Shown here piece after piece: positions 23,126 to 32,400 of a stretch of 42,681 nt of DNA. Numbering within the stretch: position 1 is the first letter of the stretch; each line of letters starts with the position of its first letter. The stretch is from an uncultured bacterium (GTDB lineage: Bacteria > Krumholzibacteriota > Krumholzibacteriia > LZORAL124-64-63). Where the stretch lies: NCBI GenBank assembly GCA_937910695.1, contig CALEMW010000153.1:1-42681 (forward strand), in the 5' to 3' direction. Below the pieces are notes generated by a model, which saw only the letters and a program-made list of their open reading frames with translations, did not search any database and was not told the origin of the DNA. The position numbers were made by a program, and so were the translations under genes.

Positions 23126-24325
23126 ATGAAGAAGACCCAGAAGTTCATCGCGATGGAGGACAAGTTCGGCGCCCACAACTACCATCCCCTCGATCTGGTG
23201 ATCACGAAGGCCGAAGGCATCTGGGTGGAAGACGTGGAGGGCAACCGCTACATGGACTGTCTGGCCGCCTACAGCGCCGTCAACCAGGGTCACTGCCATC
23301 CCCGCCTGCTGAAAGTGTTCCGCCGCCAGGCCGCCAAGGTCACCCTGACCAGCCGCGCCTTCCGCAACGATCAGCTGCCCGGCTTCTACAAGACCCTCAC
23401 CGAGATGACCGGCTACCAGCGCGCCCTGCCCATGAACTCCGGCGCCGAGGCCGTCGAGACAGCCATCAAGGCCGCACGCAAATGGGGCTACAAGGTCAAG
23501 GGCATCAAGAAGGACAAGGCCGAGATCATCGTCTGCGCCAACAATTTCCACGGCCGTACGACGACCATCGTGGGCTTCTCCACCGAGGACCAGTACAAGG
23601 ATGGCTTCGGTCCCTTCACCCCCGGCTTCACGGTGATCCCCTTCGGCGACACCAAGGCCCTCGAAGCCGCCATCACGCCGAACACCTGCGCCTTCATGGT
23701 CGAACCCATCCAGGGCGAGGCCGGCATCATCATTCCGCCCAAGGGCTTCCTGAAGAAGGCCGCGGACCTGTGCAAGAAGAACAACGTGCTGCTGATCTGC
23801 GATGAGATCCAGAGCGGCCTGGGCCGTACCGGCAAGATGTTCGCCCACGAGTGGGAGGGCGTGCGCCCCGACGGCCTGATCGTGGGCAAGGCCCTGAGCG
23901 GCGGCTTCTACCCCGTCAGCGCGTTCCTGGCCGACGACGAGGTCATGAGCGTGTTCAACCCCGGCGACCACGGCTCGACCTTTGGCGGCAACCCTCTGGG
24001 CTGCGCCGTAGCCAACGAGGCCCTGAAGGTGATCGTCGAGGAGAAGCTGGTGGAGAACTCCTTGAAGCAGGGCACCTACTTCATGGACCGCCTGGGCAAG
24101 GTCAAGGCCAAGAGCATCAAGACGGTGCGAGGTACCGGCCTGTGGATCGGCCTGGTGCTGGACCGTCCAGCCCGCCCCTACTGCGAAGCGCTCATGGCCG
24201 AAGGGATGCTCTGCAAGGAGACCCACGAGACCGTGATCCGCATCGCGCCGCCGCTGACGATCAAGAAGAAGGACGTGGACTGGGCGATGAAGAAGATCGA
24301 GAAGGTGTTCAAGGCGCTGGGCTAG
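23126..24325 (+). CDS. rocD: Class III PLP aminotransferase, probable ornithine aminotransferase
   Basis: A 399-residue fold-type I enzyme. Typical ornithine aminotransferase blocks are NYHPLDLVITKAEGIWVEDVEG, MDCLAAYSAVNQGHCHP, the cofactor-contacting MNSGAEAVETAIKAARKW, NNFHGRTTTIVGFST, EPIQGEAGIIIPP and CDEIQSGLGRTGK. The Schiff-base lysine is in IVGKALSGGFYPVSA. The reaction moves the delta-amino group of ornithine to 2-oxoglutarate, giving glutamate semialdehyde for proline or arginine metabolism. Acetylornithine or other omega-aminotransferases are the alternatives, but the N-terminal blocks favour rocD. ATG 23126 follows AGGTGA. An 18-bp palindrome and a strong terminator close the unit. 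Confidence 0.88.
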   Translation: MKKTQKFIAMEDKFGAHNYHPLDLVITKAEGIWVEDVEGNRYMDCLAAYSAVNQGHCHPRLLKVFRRQAAKVTLTSRAFRNDQLPGFYKTLTEMTGYQRALPMNSGAEAVETAIKAARKWGYKVKGIKKDKAEIIVCANNFHGRTTTIVGFSTEDQYKDGFGPFTPGFTVIPFGDTKALEAAITPNTCAFMVEPIQGEAGIIIPPKGFLKKAADLCKKNNVLLICDEIQSGLGRTGKMFAHEWEGVRPDGLIVGKALSGGFYPVSAFLADDEVMSVFNPGDHGSTFGGNPLGCAVANEALKVIVEEKLVENSLKQGTYFMDRLGKVKAKSIKTVRGTGLWIGLVLDRPARPYCEALMAEGMLCKETHETVIRIAPPLTIKKKDVDWAMKKIEKVFKALG

Positions 24326-24341
24326 TCCAGACGTCTGGACT
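24324..24341. repeat. Perfect 18-bp palindrome on the rocD stop codon
   Basis: AGTCCAGACGTCTGGACT is fully self-complementary and begins inside the TAG stop. It lies five bases before the terminator stem, so it could be a protein site or an extra 3-prime stem. Confidence 0.6.
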
Positions 24342-24345
24342 CGGG

Positions 24346-24378
24346 ACCGCCCTGCTTTTGCGAGCAGGGCGGTTTTTT
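24346..24378 (+). terminator. Rho-independent terminator of rocD
   Basis: ACCGCCCTGC (24346-24355), an 8-nt loop and GCAGGGCGGT (24364-24373) form a 10-bp stem running into six T residues (24373-24378). Confidence 0.92.
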
Positions 24379-24887
24379 CATCTTGTCACCTCATAGATGA
24401 CCCACATCGCGCCCTCGTCCGTCTTCCGTTCGACCTCGACCATGCTCAGCTTCATCAGGACCCGGTGGGATGAGGCGTTGTCCGCCATGGCCCGCCCCAC
24501 GATCCGCCTCAGTCCGAGCTTCCCGAAGCCGTACTCCAGGCAGGCCCGTCCCGCCTCGGTGGCGTAACCCCGACCCCAGACCGCCCGGGGCAGTCGGAAC
24601 CCCAGATCGACCTCGTCGATGTCGGGGTCGTACTTCAGGCCGCACCAGCCGACGAACGCCCCGCCTTGCTTCTCCTCCATGACCCAGCGTCCCATGCCGC
24701 GGGTGCGGTACTGGTCGTAGGCGAGCAGGAACGCGCGGGCCTCCTCGAGGCTTGCGAAGGGGACATCGCCGGTGAAGCGCAGGACTTCGGGATCCGCGTT
24801 CATGGCGTGCATGGCCGCGGCGTCGTCGAGGTGGAATTCCCGCAGACGCAGGCGCGGAGTTTCGATCATCATGCCGGGATCGGTCAT
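24378..24887 (-). CDS. GNAT family N-acetyltransferase (RimJ/RimL type)
   Basis: A 169-residue acetyl-CoA transferase of the RimJ/RimL-like group. It starts with TPRLRLREFHLDDAAAMHAM, followed by GDVPFASLEEARAFL, a GWCGLKYDP strand and the CoA-binding segment RAVWGRGYATEAGRACLEYGF. It ends NASSHRVLMKLSMVEVERK. Members acetylate N-terminal amines of proteins or small molecules; the substrate is unknown. ATG 24887 is chosen because AAGGAGA precedes it; the frame extends to 24950 without a ribosome site. It is convergent with rocD, its stop touching the T-run of that terminator, and divergent from the MATE exporter. Confidence 0.9.
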   Translation of the reverse strand: MTDPGMMIETPRLRLREFHLDDAAAMHAMNADPEVLRFTGDVPFASLEEARAFLLAYDQYRTRGMGRWVMEEKQGGAFVGWCGLKYDPDIDEVDLGFRLPRAVWGRGYATEAGRACLEYGFGKLGLRRIVGRAMADNASSHRVLMKLSMVEVERKTDEGAMWVIYEVTR

Positions 24888-25022
24888 CACGAGTCTCCTT
24901 TTCACAACGGCATTGACGATGATGGTAGCGGGACGGGTCGTCGCCCACAATCACCGAAGTGGCGCCGTCGACCGTTCCGTGTTTCCTTGGAGCGGCCCTC
25001 CCCCTTCAACTCCGAGGTCCCC

Positions 25023-26432
25023 ATGTCCGCTTTCATGGATCGCATGCGACGAGCCGGTCAACGCCCTACAGACGGCTCCAACCCCGTGCTCGAAGGACCC
25101 GTCAACCGCACCCTGCTCGGCCTGAGCATCCCGATGATCATGGCCATGTTCCTGGTCACGGCCTTCGGGCTGGTCGACATGCTGTACCTCGGGCGCTACT
25201 CCCGCGAGGCCATGGCGGCGGTGTCGCTGGCCTTCCCCGTGTCGTACCTGATCCACTCGCTGGCCGGCGCCCTGGGCCAAGGGGCTACCTCGTTCGTGTC
25301 GCGGCTGACCGGCGCCGGCGAGGACCGTCGCGTGCGCAACCTGCTGTGGCACGTGCTGATCGTCCTGGGCGCCATGACCGCTTTGCTGATGACCGCAGGA
25401 CTGATCGGTGCGCCGGCGCTGCTGCGCCGTATGGGCGCCGATCCCGTCGTGACCGACGGAGCGATTCTCTACACGCGCATCGCCTACGGTGCGGCGGCGT
25501 TCGGGCTCTTTCCCATGGTCGTCAACTCGCTGTTCCGGGGCGAGGGCGACACCATCTTCCCCTTCAAGGTCATGGCCGTGGCGCTGGGCCTGAACGTCGT
25601 GCTCGACCCCGTATTCATCTTCGGGCTCGGGCCGATCCCCGAAATGGGCGTGGCCGGGGCGGCGGTGACCACGGCGGCGAGCTTCCTGGTTGCGTCGCTG
25701 GTCGTGCTCAAGGAGCTGGGCAACAAAAGCCGCAAGGTGCACTTCGAGCGCGCGGCCTGGTCGTGGGATCCGAGCCTGCTGACCGGCCTGGCCGCCGTAT
25801 CGGCCCCCGCTTTCGTGGCCAACCTGTCGATGCCCGTGTCGGCCTACCTGATCACCGACATGCTCACGTCCTACGGCACCGACGCCATCGCCGCCTTCGG
25901 AGCCGGCACACGGCTGCTCAGCTTCGTGTTCCTGCCGACCCTGGGCATCTCGATGAGCATGATGATCATCGTGGGCCAAAATCATGGCGCCGGCCGCCGC
26001 GATCGAGTGCGCGAAGCCACGTTGCTGACCCTGCGCCACGCCCTGACCCTCATGGCGTTTCTCTCGATCCCGGTGATCCTGTTCCCACGCTGGGCCTTGG
26101 GCCTGTTCACCGACGAGGCTTCGGTCATCGCCGCCGGCGTTCCGCTCGTCCGCTGGGTGACCGTCGCCCGGCCCATGTTGAGCATCGTGAACATTACGGC
26201 GTTCTGGTTCCACGCCCAGGGCAAAGGGCTGATGGGCATGCTGCCGAATTTTACGATGAGGGTGTTGCTGGAGCCGCTCGGGGTATGGCTGGGTTTGCGG
26301 GCGGGGGCGCTGGTGGGTGGGTGGTATGGCATGGCCTTGGCCGACATCGTCGGTGGGGTGCTGTGTACAGCTCTCCTCGTCTGGCGGCTCCGTTCCTATA
26401 TGGCTGATGCACCTGTCCCCGCAACCCGCTAG
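25023..26432 (+). CDS. MATE family multidrug exporter
   Basis: A 469-residue polytopic protein with twelve hydrophobic segments in two related halves. The first half begins NRTLLGLSIPMIMAMFLVTAFGLVDMLYLG, with the family ALGQGATSFVSRLTGAG motif after helix two. The second half has ANLSMPVSAYLITDML and SMSMMIIVGQNHGAG. Such proteins exchange Na+ or H+ for drugs or organic cations. ATG 25023 follows GAGGT. Its TAG stop shares the four bases CTAG with the stop of the convergent TPR lipoprotein gene. Confidence 0.92.
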   Translation: MSAFMDRMRRAGQRPTDGSNPVLEGPVNRTLLGLSIPMIMAMFLVTAFGLVDMLYLGRYSREAMAAVSLAFPVSYLIHSLAGALGQGATSFVSRLTGAGEDRRVRNLLWHVLIVLGAMTALLMTAGLIGAPALLRRMGADPVVTDGAILYTRIAYGAAAFGLFPMVVNSLFRGEGDTIFPFKVMAVALGLNVVLDPVFIFGLGPIPEMGVAGAAVTTAASFLVASLVVLKELGNKSRKVHFERAAWSWDPSLLTGLAAVSAPAFVANLSMPVSAYLITDMLTSYGTDAIAAFGAGTRLLSFVFLPTLGISMSMMIIVGQNHGAGRRDRVREATLLTLRHALTLMAFLSIPVILFPRWALGLFTDEASVIAAGVPLVRWVTVARPMLSIVNITAFWFHAQGKGLMGMLPNFTMRVLLEPLGVWLGLRAGALVGGWYGMALADIVGGVLCTALLVWRLRSYMADAPVPATR

Positions 26433-27955
26433 CGTTCGCGGTCGACACGCGCCCGCTGTGCCGCCTGTTGCAGAACATTCAGGATCTCATCGTTGTCAGG
26501 AGCCAGGCTCCGGGCCTGCTCGAGATCGGCCACCGCTTCGTCCCAACGCTGGGCGTGATATCGCGCGAGCCCCCTGTTGAACCAGGCCGCGGCCAGGCCG
26601 GGATCGAGTTCCAGAGCCCGCCCCAGGGCCTCCTCCCCGGCAGTGTCCTGCCGACTCATCAGCAAGGCGAGGCCGTAATCCCCCCAGCTGCGGGCGTCGG
26701 TATCGTTCATCGCCACCGCCTTGCGCAGAGACACGGCAGCTTCACGCCAACGACGATCTTCGAGCAACAGACGACCATACCAGCTCAAGGCGTCGCCGCT
26801 CTTGATCCCTTCATAGCCGACATCGGCGACGAGCCGGCGGAAGTCCTCCCTTGCCAGCTCCTTGGCCCCCATCTCCGCATAGATGAGGCCTCGCCGCTCC
26901 CGGCAAAGGTGTTCCGCAACGTTTATGCGGATGCAGACACTGAGCAACACCGACGCCACGTCCGCCCAAACCGGCGAGGGCTTCCCGGGCCATGCCAACG
27001 CGCTGTCGGCGGCCACGAGCGCCCACCCGAGACGGGAACCGGCGGCCGGCAGATGGTCGTAGGCGCGCCAAAGGGGCAGATCAAGGGTGCCGCCGTCCTC
27101 ACTGGGCACCGAGGTTCGGATCTCTGTCGTCGTTCCCGGCGGCAATCCCAGCGCATCGAGAGCGTAGCGATGGTAGATCTCGGCTTCCTCACGATCCCCG
27201 AGCCACTCGCAGACTGTGGCAAGATCGCACCAGAAACGCTTCGACCACGGCCTTTCCGGGCGCACGTCGCGCAACCAGTGGTAAGCGTCCTGATTGCGAC
27301 CGCGGGCCACTTCCGTCATGCCGCGGATCCAGCGCCACTCGAACCAGGTCGGGTGCTTGAGTTCGATGTCCTTGGCGACGTTCAGAGCACCGGGGACATC
27401 GCCATGGGAAGCGCGGACAATCCCCAGGACCACGAGCACGCCTCGCTCATTCGGACTCCACGACACGGCGCTGTCGGCCCAGGCATGCGCCATGACCCAT
27501 TGTCCCTTGTCCCGATGCAACCAAGCGCGCTCGACGGCGAGTTCCGTCTTCAGGTCGGCACGCTTGACGCCAGGCACGCGGGGCAGGGCCGCCTGAGCTG
27601 CCTGGACGCAGCTCAAAGCCCTGTCGACATCACCGACGTCGGAGCATTCACGGGCGAGATCGAGCCAGAGATGGGCGTCGTCGGGAGTGAGTCCTGCAGC
27701 GGCAATCAAGTGCTTCATACGATCGGCATGAGTCCTGGCGCGGCGTGATCGCTCGAGATGATCATCGGCCGCACTGCGGCGAGACTCTACTGCAGAAGCG
27801 GGCAGGTCGAGAAATGCAGTCAATGAGAGGGAGTCGGCGGAAGCTGTCCAACGCCAGGCATCAGCCCAGACATCGGTGTTCGGCGGTTTGTGGGCGCATC
27901 CCGAAGCCGCCATCAACCCCAGAACAACGATTCCCACTACAACGATGCCTCGCAT
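26429..27955 (-). CDS. TPR-repeat lipoprotein
   Basis: A 508-residue protein with a lipoprotein signal MRGIVVVGIVVLGLMAASGC (Cys20). Helical repeats follow, including TPR units such as PDDAHLWLDLARECSDVGDVDRAL, RSWGDYGLALLMSRQDTAGEEALGRALELDP, and AAWFNRGLARYHAQRWDEAVADLEQA near the end. No enzymatic motif is visible; envelope scaffolding is the safest reading. ATG 27955 has AGGAGGT upstream and opens the signal; the open frame to 28003 is unsupported. It is divergent from dacA and ends on the same CTAG as the MATE gene, so the two mRNAs overlap unless ended inside the genes. Confidence 0.85.
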   Translation of the reverse strand: MRGIVVVGIVVLGLMAASGCAHKPPNTDVWADAWRWTASADSLSLTAFLDLPASAVESRRSAADDHLERSRRARTHADRMKHLIAAAGLTPDDAHLWLDLARECSDVGDVDRALSCVQAAQAALPRVPGVKRADLKTELAVERAWLHRDKGQWVMAHAWADSAVSWSPNERGVLVVLGIVRASHGDVPGALNVAKDIELKHPTWFEWRWIRGMTEVARGRNQDAYHWLRDVRPERPWSKRFWCDLATVCEWLGDREEAEIYHRYALDALGLPPGTTTEIRTSVPSEDGGTLDLPLWRAYDHLPAAGSRLGWALVAADSALAWPGKPSPVWADVASVLLSVCIRINVAEHLCRERRGLIYAEMGAKELAREDFRRLVADVGYEGIKSGDALSWYGRLLLEDRRWREAAVSLRKAVAMNDTDARSWGDYGLALLMSRQDTAGEEALGRALELDPGLAAAWFNRGLARYHAQRWDEAVADLEQARSLAPDNDEILNVLQQAAQRARVDRER

Positions 27956-28066
27956 CCAGCTACCTCCTGCGCCACTAGACCACGTTCCGACGGCTGCTTG
28001 CAAGGGACCAGCTTAACCGGCTCGGTTCAGCTGTCTATTATCCCGCGCTGAGCTACGGGACACCCC

Positions 28067-28096
28067 TTGACACCTGGACGGGGCCGGCGATACGTT
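28067..28096 (+). promoter_or_regulatory. Promoter of dacA
   Basis: A perfect TTGACA (28067-28072), an 18-bp spacer and TACGTT (28091-28096). The predicted start near 28103 gives a 40-nt leader. Confidence 0.5.
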
Positions 28097-28141
28097 GCGC
28101 TGGCCCCGTTCCAAGCTCACCCGCATCCTCTCAAGGACACC

Positions 28142-29275
28142 ATGTTCAGGACTTACACCGCTCGACCACTGTTCTTCTCGTTGCTGCTCTTGACCCTGCT
28201 TTGCAGCATCTCGATCGCCCAACAGGAAGCATACAAGGCCGTTCTGCTGATGGACGCCCGTACCGGCGAGGTCCTGTACGCCGAAAACGAACACACGCCT
28301 CTACCACCGGCGTCCATGGTCAAAATGATGACCGAGCTGATCGTCCTGGAGCATGTGGCGGGCGGTGATTTGAGCGCGGACGACACTGTCACGGTCTCGG
28401 CTAAGGCCAGCAACATGGGCGGATCCCAGGTTTACCTGAAGCATGGCGAGACATTCACGGTGCAGGAGTTGCTGATGGCCCTCGCCATCCAATCAGCCAA
28501 CGACGCCGCCGTTGCTCTGGCCGAGCATCTGGCCGGCAGCGTGTCCGCCTTCGTGGAACTGATGAACACCCGCGCCGCGGAACTCGGCATGCACGACACC
28601 AGCTTTCACTTCGTTCACGGCCTGCCGCCCGCCGGCGGACAACAGTCGGACCTCTCTTCGGCCTACGACATGGCCCTGCTCGGTCGCGAAGTGGCCAAGT
28701 TTCCGGATGCTCTGGAGTGGGCCATGATGGACCAAGTGCCGTTCCGCGACGGACTATTCTTGCTCACCAACCCAAATCCCCTGGTGGGCAAGTTCCGCGG
28801 TCTGGAAGGCATTAAGACGGGATATACGAGCCAGGCCGGCTTCTGTCTGACGGCGGCGGCGAGTCAAAAGGGTGTGCGGTTGATCTCCGTGGTCATGGGC
28901 GCCCCTACCAATGAAGGCCGGGGCCGTGAAACAACCCGCTTGATGGCTCGCGGCTTCAACATGTATACCCGGCTCACTCTGGTCGCCGAGGCCGGCGAAC
29001 CCCTGCCCGAAGCCTGGCCCGTCGCCGGCGGCAAGGAGAAGAACATCGTCCTCAATTTCTCCGAACCGCTGATCATCGGCGTGCAGAAGGAACGCACAGC
29101 CGACGTCGTCTTCGAATTCGACCTACCCGATAAACTCGCCGCCCCAGTCATGGCCGGCGACGAAGTGGGCTCCGCCACCGCCACACTCGACGGACGCGCT
29201 CTCGGTGAAGTCAGGATTCTCGCGGCTTCAACCGTCGAAAAAGGTTCGTTCTGGCAGAGATTATTTCAGCGTTGA
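28142..29275 (+). CDS. dacA: D-alanyl-D-alanine carboxypeptidase (PBP5/6 family)
   Basis: A 377-residue periplasmic peptidoglycan enzyme that trims the terminal D-Ala of stem peptides. The signal peptide is MFRTYTARPLFFSLLLLTLLCSISIAQ. The three active-site motifs are in order: SxxK in PPASMVKMMT (near residue 58), SxN in IQSANDAA (near 120) and KTG in GIKTGYTSQAG (near 225). A PBP5 C-terminal beta domain follows. The extreme end (KGSFWQRLFQR) is a short amphipathic helix of the kind that anchors these enzymes to the inner membrane. ATG 28142 follows AAGGA. It appears monocistronic. Confidence 0.93.
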   Translation: MFRTYTARPLFFSLLLLTLLCSISIAQQEAYKAVLLMDARTGEVLYAENEHTPLPPASMVKMMTELIVLEHVAGGDLSADDTVTVSAKASNMGGSQVYLKHGETFTVQELLMALAIQSANDAAVALAEHLAGSVSAFVELMNTRAAELGMHDTSFHFVHGLPPAGGQQSDLSSAYDMALLGREVAKFPDALEWAMMDQVPFRDGLFLLTNPNPLVGKFRGLEGIKTGYTSQAGFCLTAAASQKGVRLISVVMGAPTNEGRGRETTRLMARGFNMYTRLTLVAEAGEPLPEAWPVAGGKEKNIVLNFSEPLIIGVQKERTADVVFEFDLPDKLAAPVMAGDEVGSATATLDGRALGEVRILAASTVEKGSFWQRLFQR

Positions 29276-29436
29276 CCACAGATGTGGCACATTTGAGTAC
29301 TTCCGGCTTATGATGTGCTAGACTTAATACCCCGCCAAGATTTCAAGCGTCTGAGACCCGTATGGGTCTTCTGGCGTCGTATTCCGCCCGAGATCGTGGT
29401 CTCGAGGCGGCTGATCGCAATCCCGAGGAGTCCGGC

Positions 29437-32400
29437 ATGAGTCGCATCGCCCTATTCGTCCTGCTCATTCTGTCCCTATCGGCCTTGGCCGCACCACCGA
29501 CCCCCGCCCCCACGGCGCCGGGAACAGACGTGGAAGGACTGCGCGTTCTCAGCCTTCGCCTCGAAGCTGAATACCAAGCCCGTCGGGGGGTTGCCTACCA
29601 GGAACTGCTCGCTCGCGACGCTGCGACCAACAGCGGAACAAGTGCCGACGACGAGCGGGAACTGATGGGAATCCGCGACGACGGCTTTCCCATCTACTAC
29701 ATCACCCACAATCTGAACGCCGCCCGTACGGTGAGCACCGACGACGTATGGTCGGCTCCCTATTCCCTCGACGGTTCGACCCTGGGCACAGGCCGCCTCG
29801 GCGTGTGGGACGGCGGCGCCGTCCGCGGCACCCACCAGGAATTCGGCGGTCGCGTGACCCAGATGGACGGTGCCGGCGCCGAACACTTCCACGCGACTCA
29901 TGTCGCCGGCACGATGATCGGGGCCGGCGTGAGTTCGAACGCCAAGGGCATGGCACCCGCCGCCCTGCTCCGAGCCTGGAACTGGACCTCCGACGACTCC
30001 GAAATGACCACGGCCGCCGCCGGCGGTATGCACATCTCCAACCACTCCTACGGCGTGGCTACGGGTTGGCAATGGAACAGCGGAGATTCGAACTGGTACT
30101 GGTACGGCAACATCGGCGTGAGCGCCGTTGAGGACTACGAATTCGGCTTCTACGACAACAGCGCCCGCAACTGGGACATCATCGCCCGCAACGCCCCCGG
30201 CTATCTCGTCTTCAAGTCCGCCGGCAACGACCGCAGCGACTCCGGCCCCGGCGCCGGTGGTGGGCACTATGTGTGGATCGGCGGCACCTGGGCCTGGAGT
30301 ACAGCCACTCGCGATGCCGACGGCGGCGCCACCGGCTACGACACCCTCTCGCCCAAGAGCACCGCCAAGAACATCATGGTCGTCGGCGCCGTGAACGACA
30401 TTCCCGGCGGCTATACCAATCCCGGCGGCGTGAGCCCCGCCAGCTTCAGCAGCTACGGCCCCACCGATGACGGCCGCATCAAGCCCGACCTGGTGGCCAA
30501 CGGCGTGGGGCTCACTAGCGCCTACGTAGGTACCGATGCGAGCTATGCCTCGTTGAGCGGCACTTCGATGTCCTCGCCCAGCGCAGCCGGCTCGGCCGCC
30601 CTGGTTTCCGAGTACTATCAGGCCCAACTAGGCTCTCTGCCCTTGGCTTCCACACTCAAGGCCCTGCTCATCCATACAGCAGACGAAGCGGGCTCCTACG
30701 TCGGACCCGACTACAGGTTCGGCTGGGGTTTGATGAACACGAGGACCGCGATCGAAACCGTCGACCTAGCCGTCTTCGTTGAAGGTTCCCTGGCCAATGG
30801 CGCTGTCGACGAGTACGTCTACGATCCGTTGCCGGGCCAGCCTTTGGCCGTGACCTTGGTCTGGGCCGACGTCGCCGGCAACCCCGCGGCCGCCGCCCTC
30901 GACCCCACCGACTCCATGCTGATCAACGACCTCGATGTCCGCATCATTCAGGACGGCCTGACCAGCGAACCCTGGATCCTCAACCCCGCGTCCCCGAGCT
31001 CCGCGGCCACCCACGGCGACAACACCCGCGACAACGTCGAGCAGGTGGAGATAGCCGCCGCCACCGGCGGTCAGGTGACCGTGCGCGTGACACACAAGGG
31101 CAATCTGTCCCAGGCCCAGGCCTACTCCCTTGTCGTCACCGGCATCACCGAGGGCGCAGGCGACTGGACCGACGTGACGACCGTCGATCTCGCCGGTACC
31201 GGAACGTCCAACGGCGTGTCCTGGATCGACATCGACGACGACGGCGACCACGATCTCTATGTGACCAACTTCGAATCCGCCAACGTCCTGCTGCGCAACG
31301 ACGGCGGCGCCTTCACCGACATCACGACCGCGCCCCTCAACGACGCCGGCCGCGGCTACGCATCGATCTTCGCCGACTACGACAACGACGGCGATGCGGA
31401 CCTCTACATGACCCGCGATCTGGAATCGAACCGGCTGCTGCGCAACGACGGCGGCGTCTTCACCGATGTCAGCCAATCTCCGCACAACGACAGCGGCCCC
31501 GCACGCGGTGCTGCCTGGACCGATGAGAACGTCGACGGCAAGCTCGACCTCCACGTGGCCAACTACGCCGTCGCCAACGCCCTTTACCGCGCCTACGGCG
31601 ACGTCGGCGGAGGCATCTGGTTCTTCTTCTCCCAGTCTGGCACGATCGCCAATGCGGGCAACGGCGCCGGCGTCGGCTGGTGCGATTACGACAACGACGG
31701 GGACCCCGACCCCTACCTGACCAACCGCGGCGGCGCCAACCAGCTGCTGCTCAACGGCCTCACCCTGGGTTACTACGACCAGACGGCCGGCATGCTCGGC
31801 GACATGGGCAACGGCGGCTCGGTGTGCTGGGGCGATTACGACAACGACGGCAAGTTCGACCTCTACTTCACCAACGACGGCACCGCAGACGTGCTGCTGC
31901 GCAACACCGGCGCGGGATTCTCGCTGATCAACGGCGGCGCCCTCGGCGACGCCGGCAACGGCCGCGGCGCCGCCTGGGGCGACTACGACAACGACGGCGA
32001 CCTCGACCTGTACGTCGCCCGCATCAATTCAACCGACATGCTGCTCCGTAACGACGGTGGCGGCGTGTTCGCCTTCGTGACCCAGGGATTCCCCCACACC
32101 CCCGGCAACAGCACCTCCTGTGCCTGGTGCGATTTTGACGGAGACGGGGACCTTGATATCTACATTGCGGCAGACGGCGGCAACCGCCTGATCCGTAACG
32201 ACATCGTCAACGACAACCACTGGTTCCACCTCGACCTGACCGGCACCGACTCCAACTCCGACGCGATCGGAGCCAAGGTCCGACTGGTGTCGGGCGGACT
32301 CTCGCAGGTGCGCGAGATAAGGGCGGGCGAAGGCACCATGGCCCAGCCGTCACACACCGTCGAGTTCGGTCTCGGTGCTGCGGCCGTAGTCGATACTGTG

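Noticed and set aside
31216..32200. Repeated GACTACGACAACGACGG DNA pattern that could suggest a repeat array.
   Set aside because: It follows the codon frame of FG-GAP calcium loops (DYDNDG) and the spacing is domain-sized, so it is protein repeat coding and not a CRISPR or satellite.
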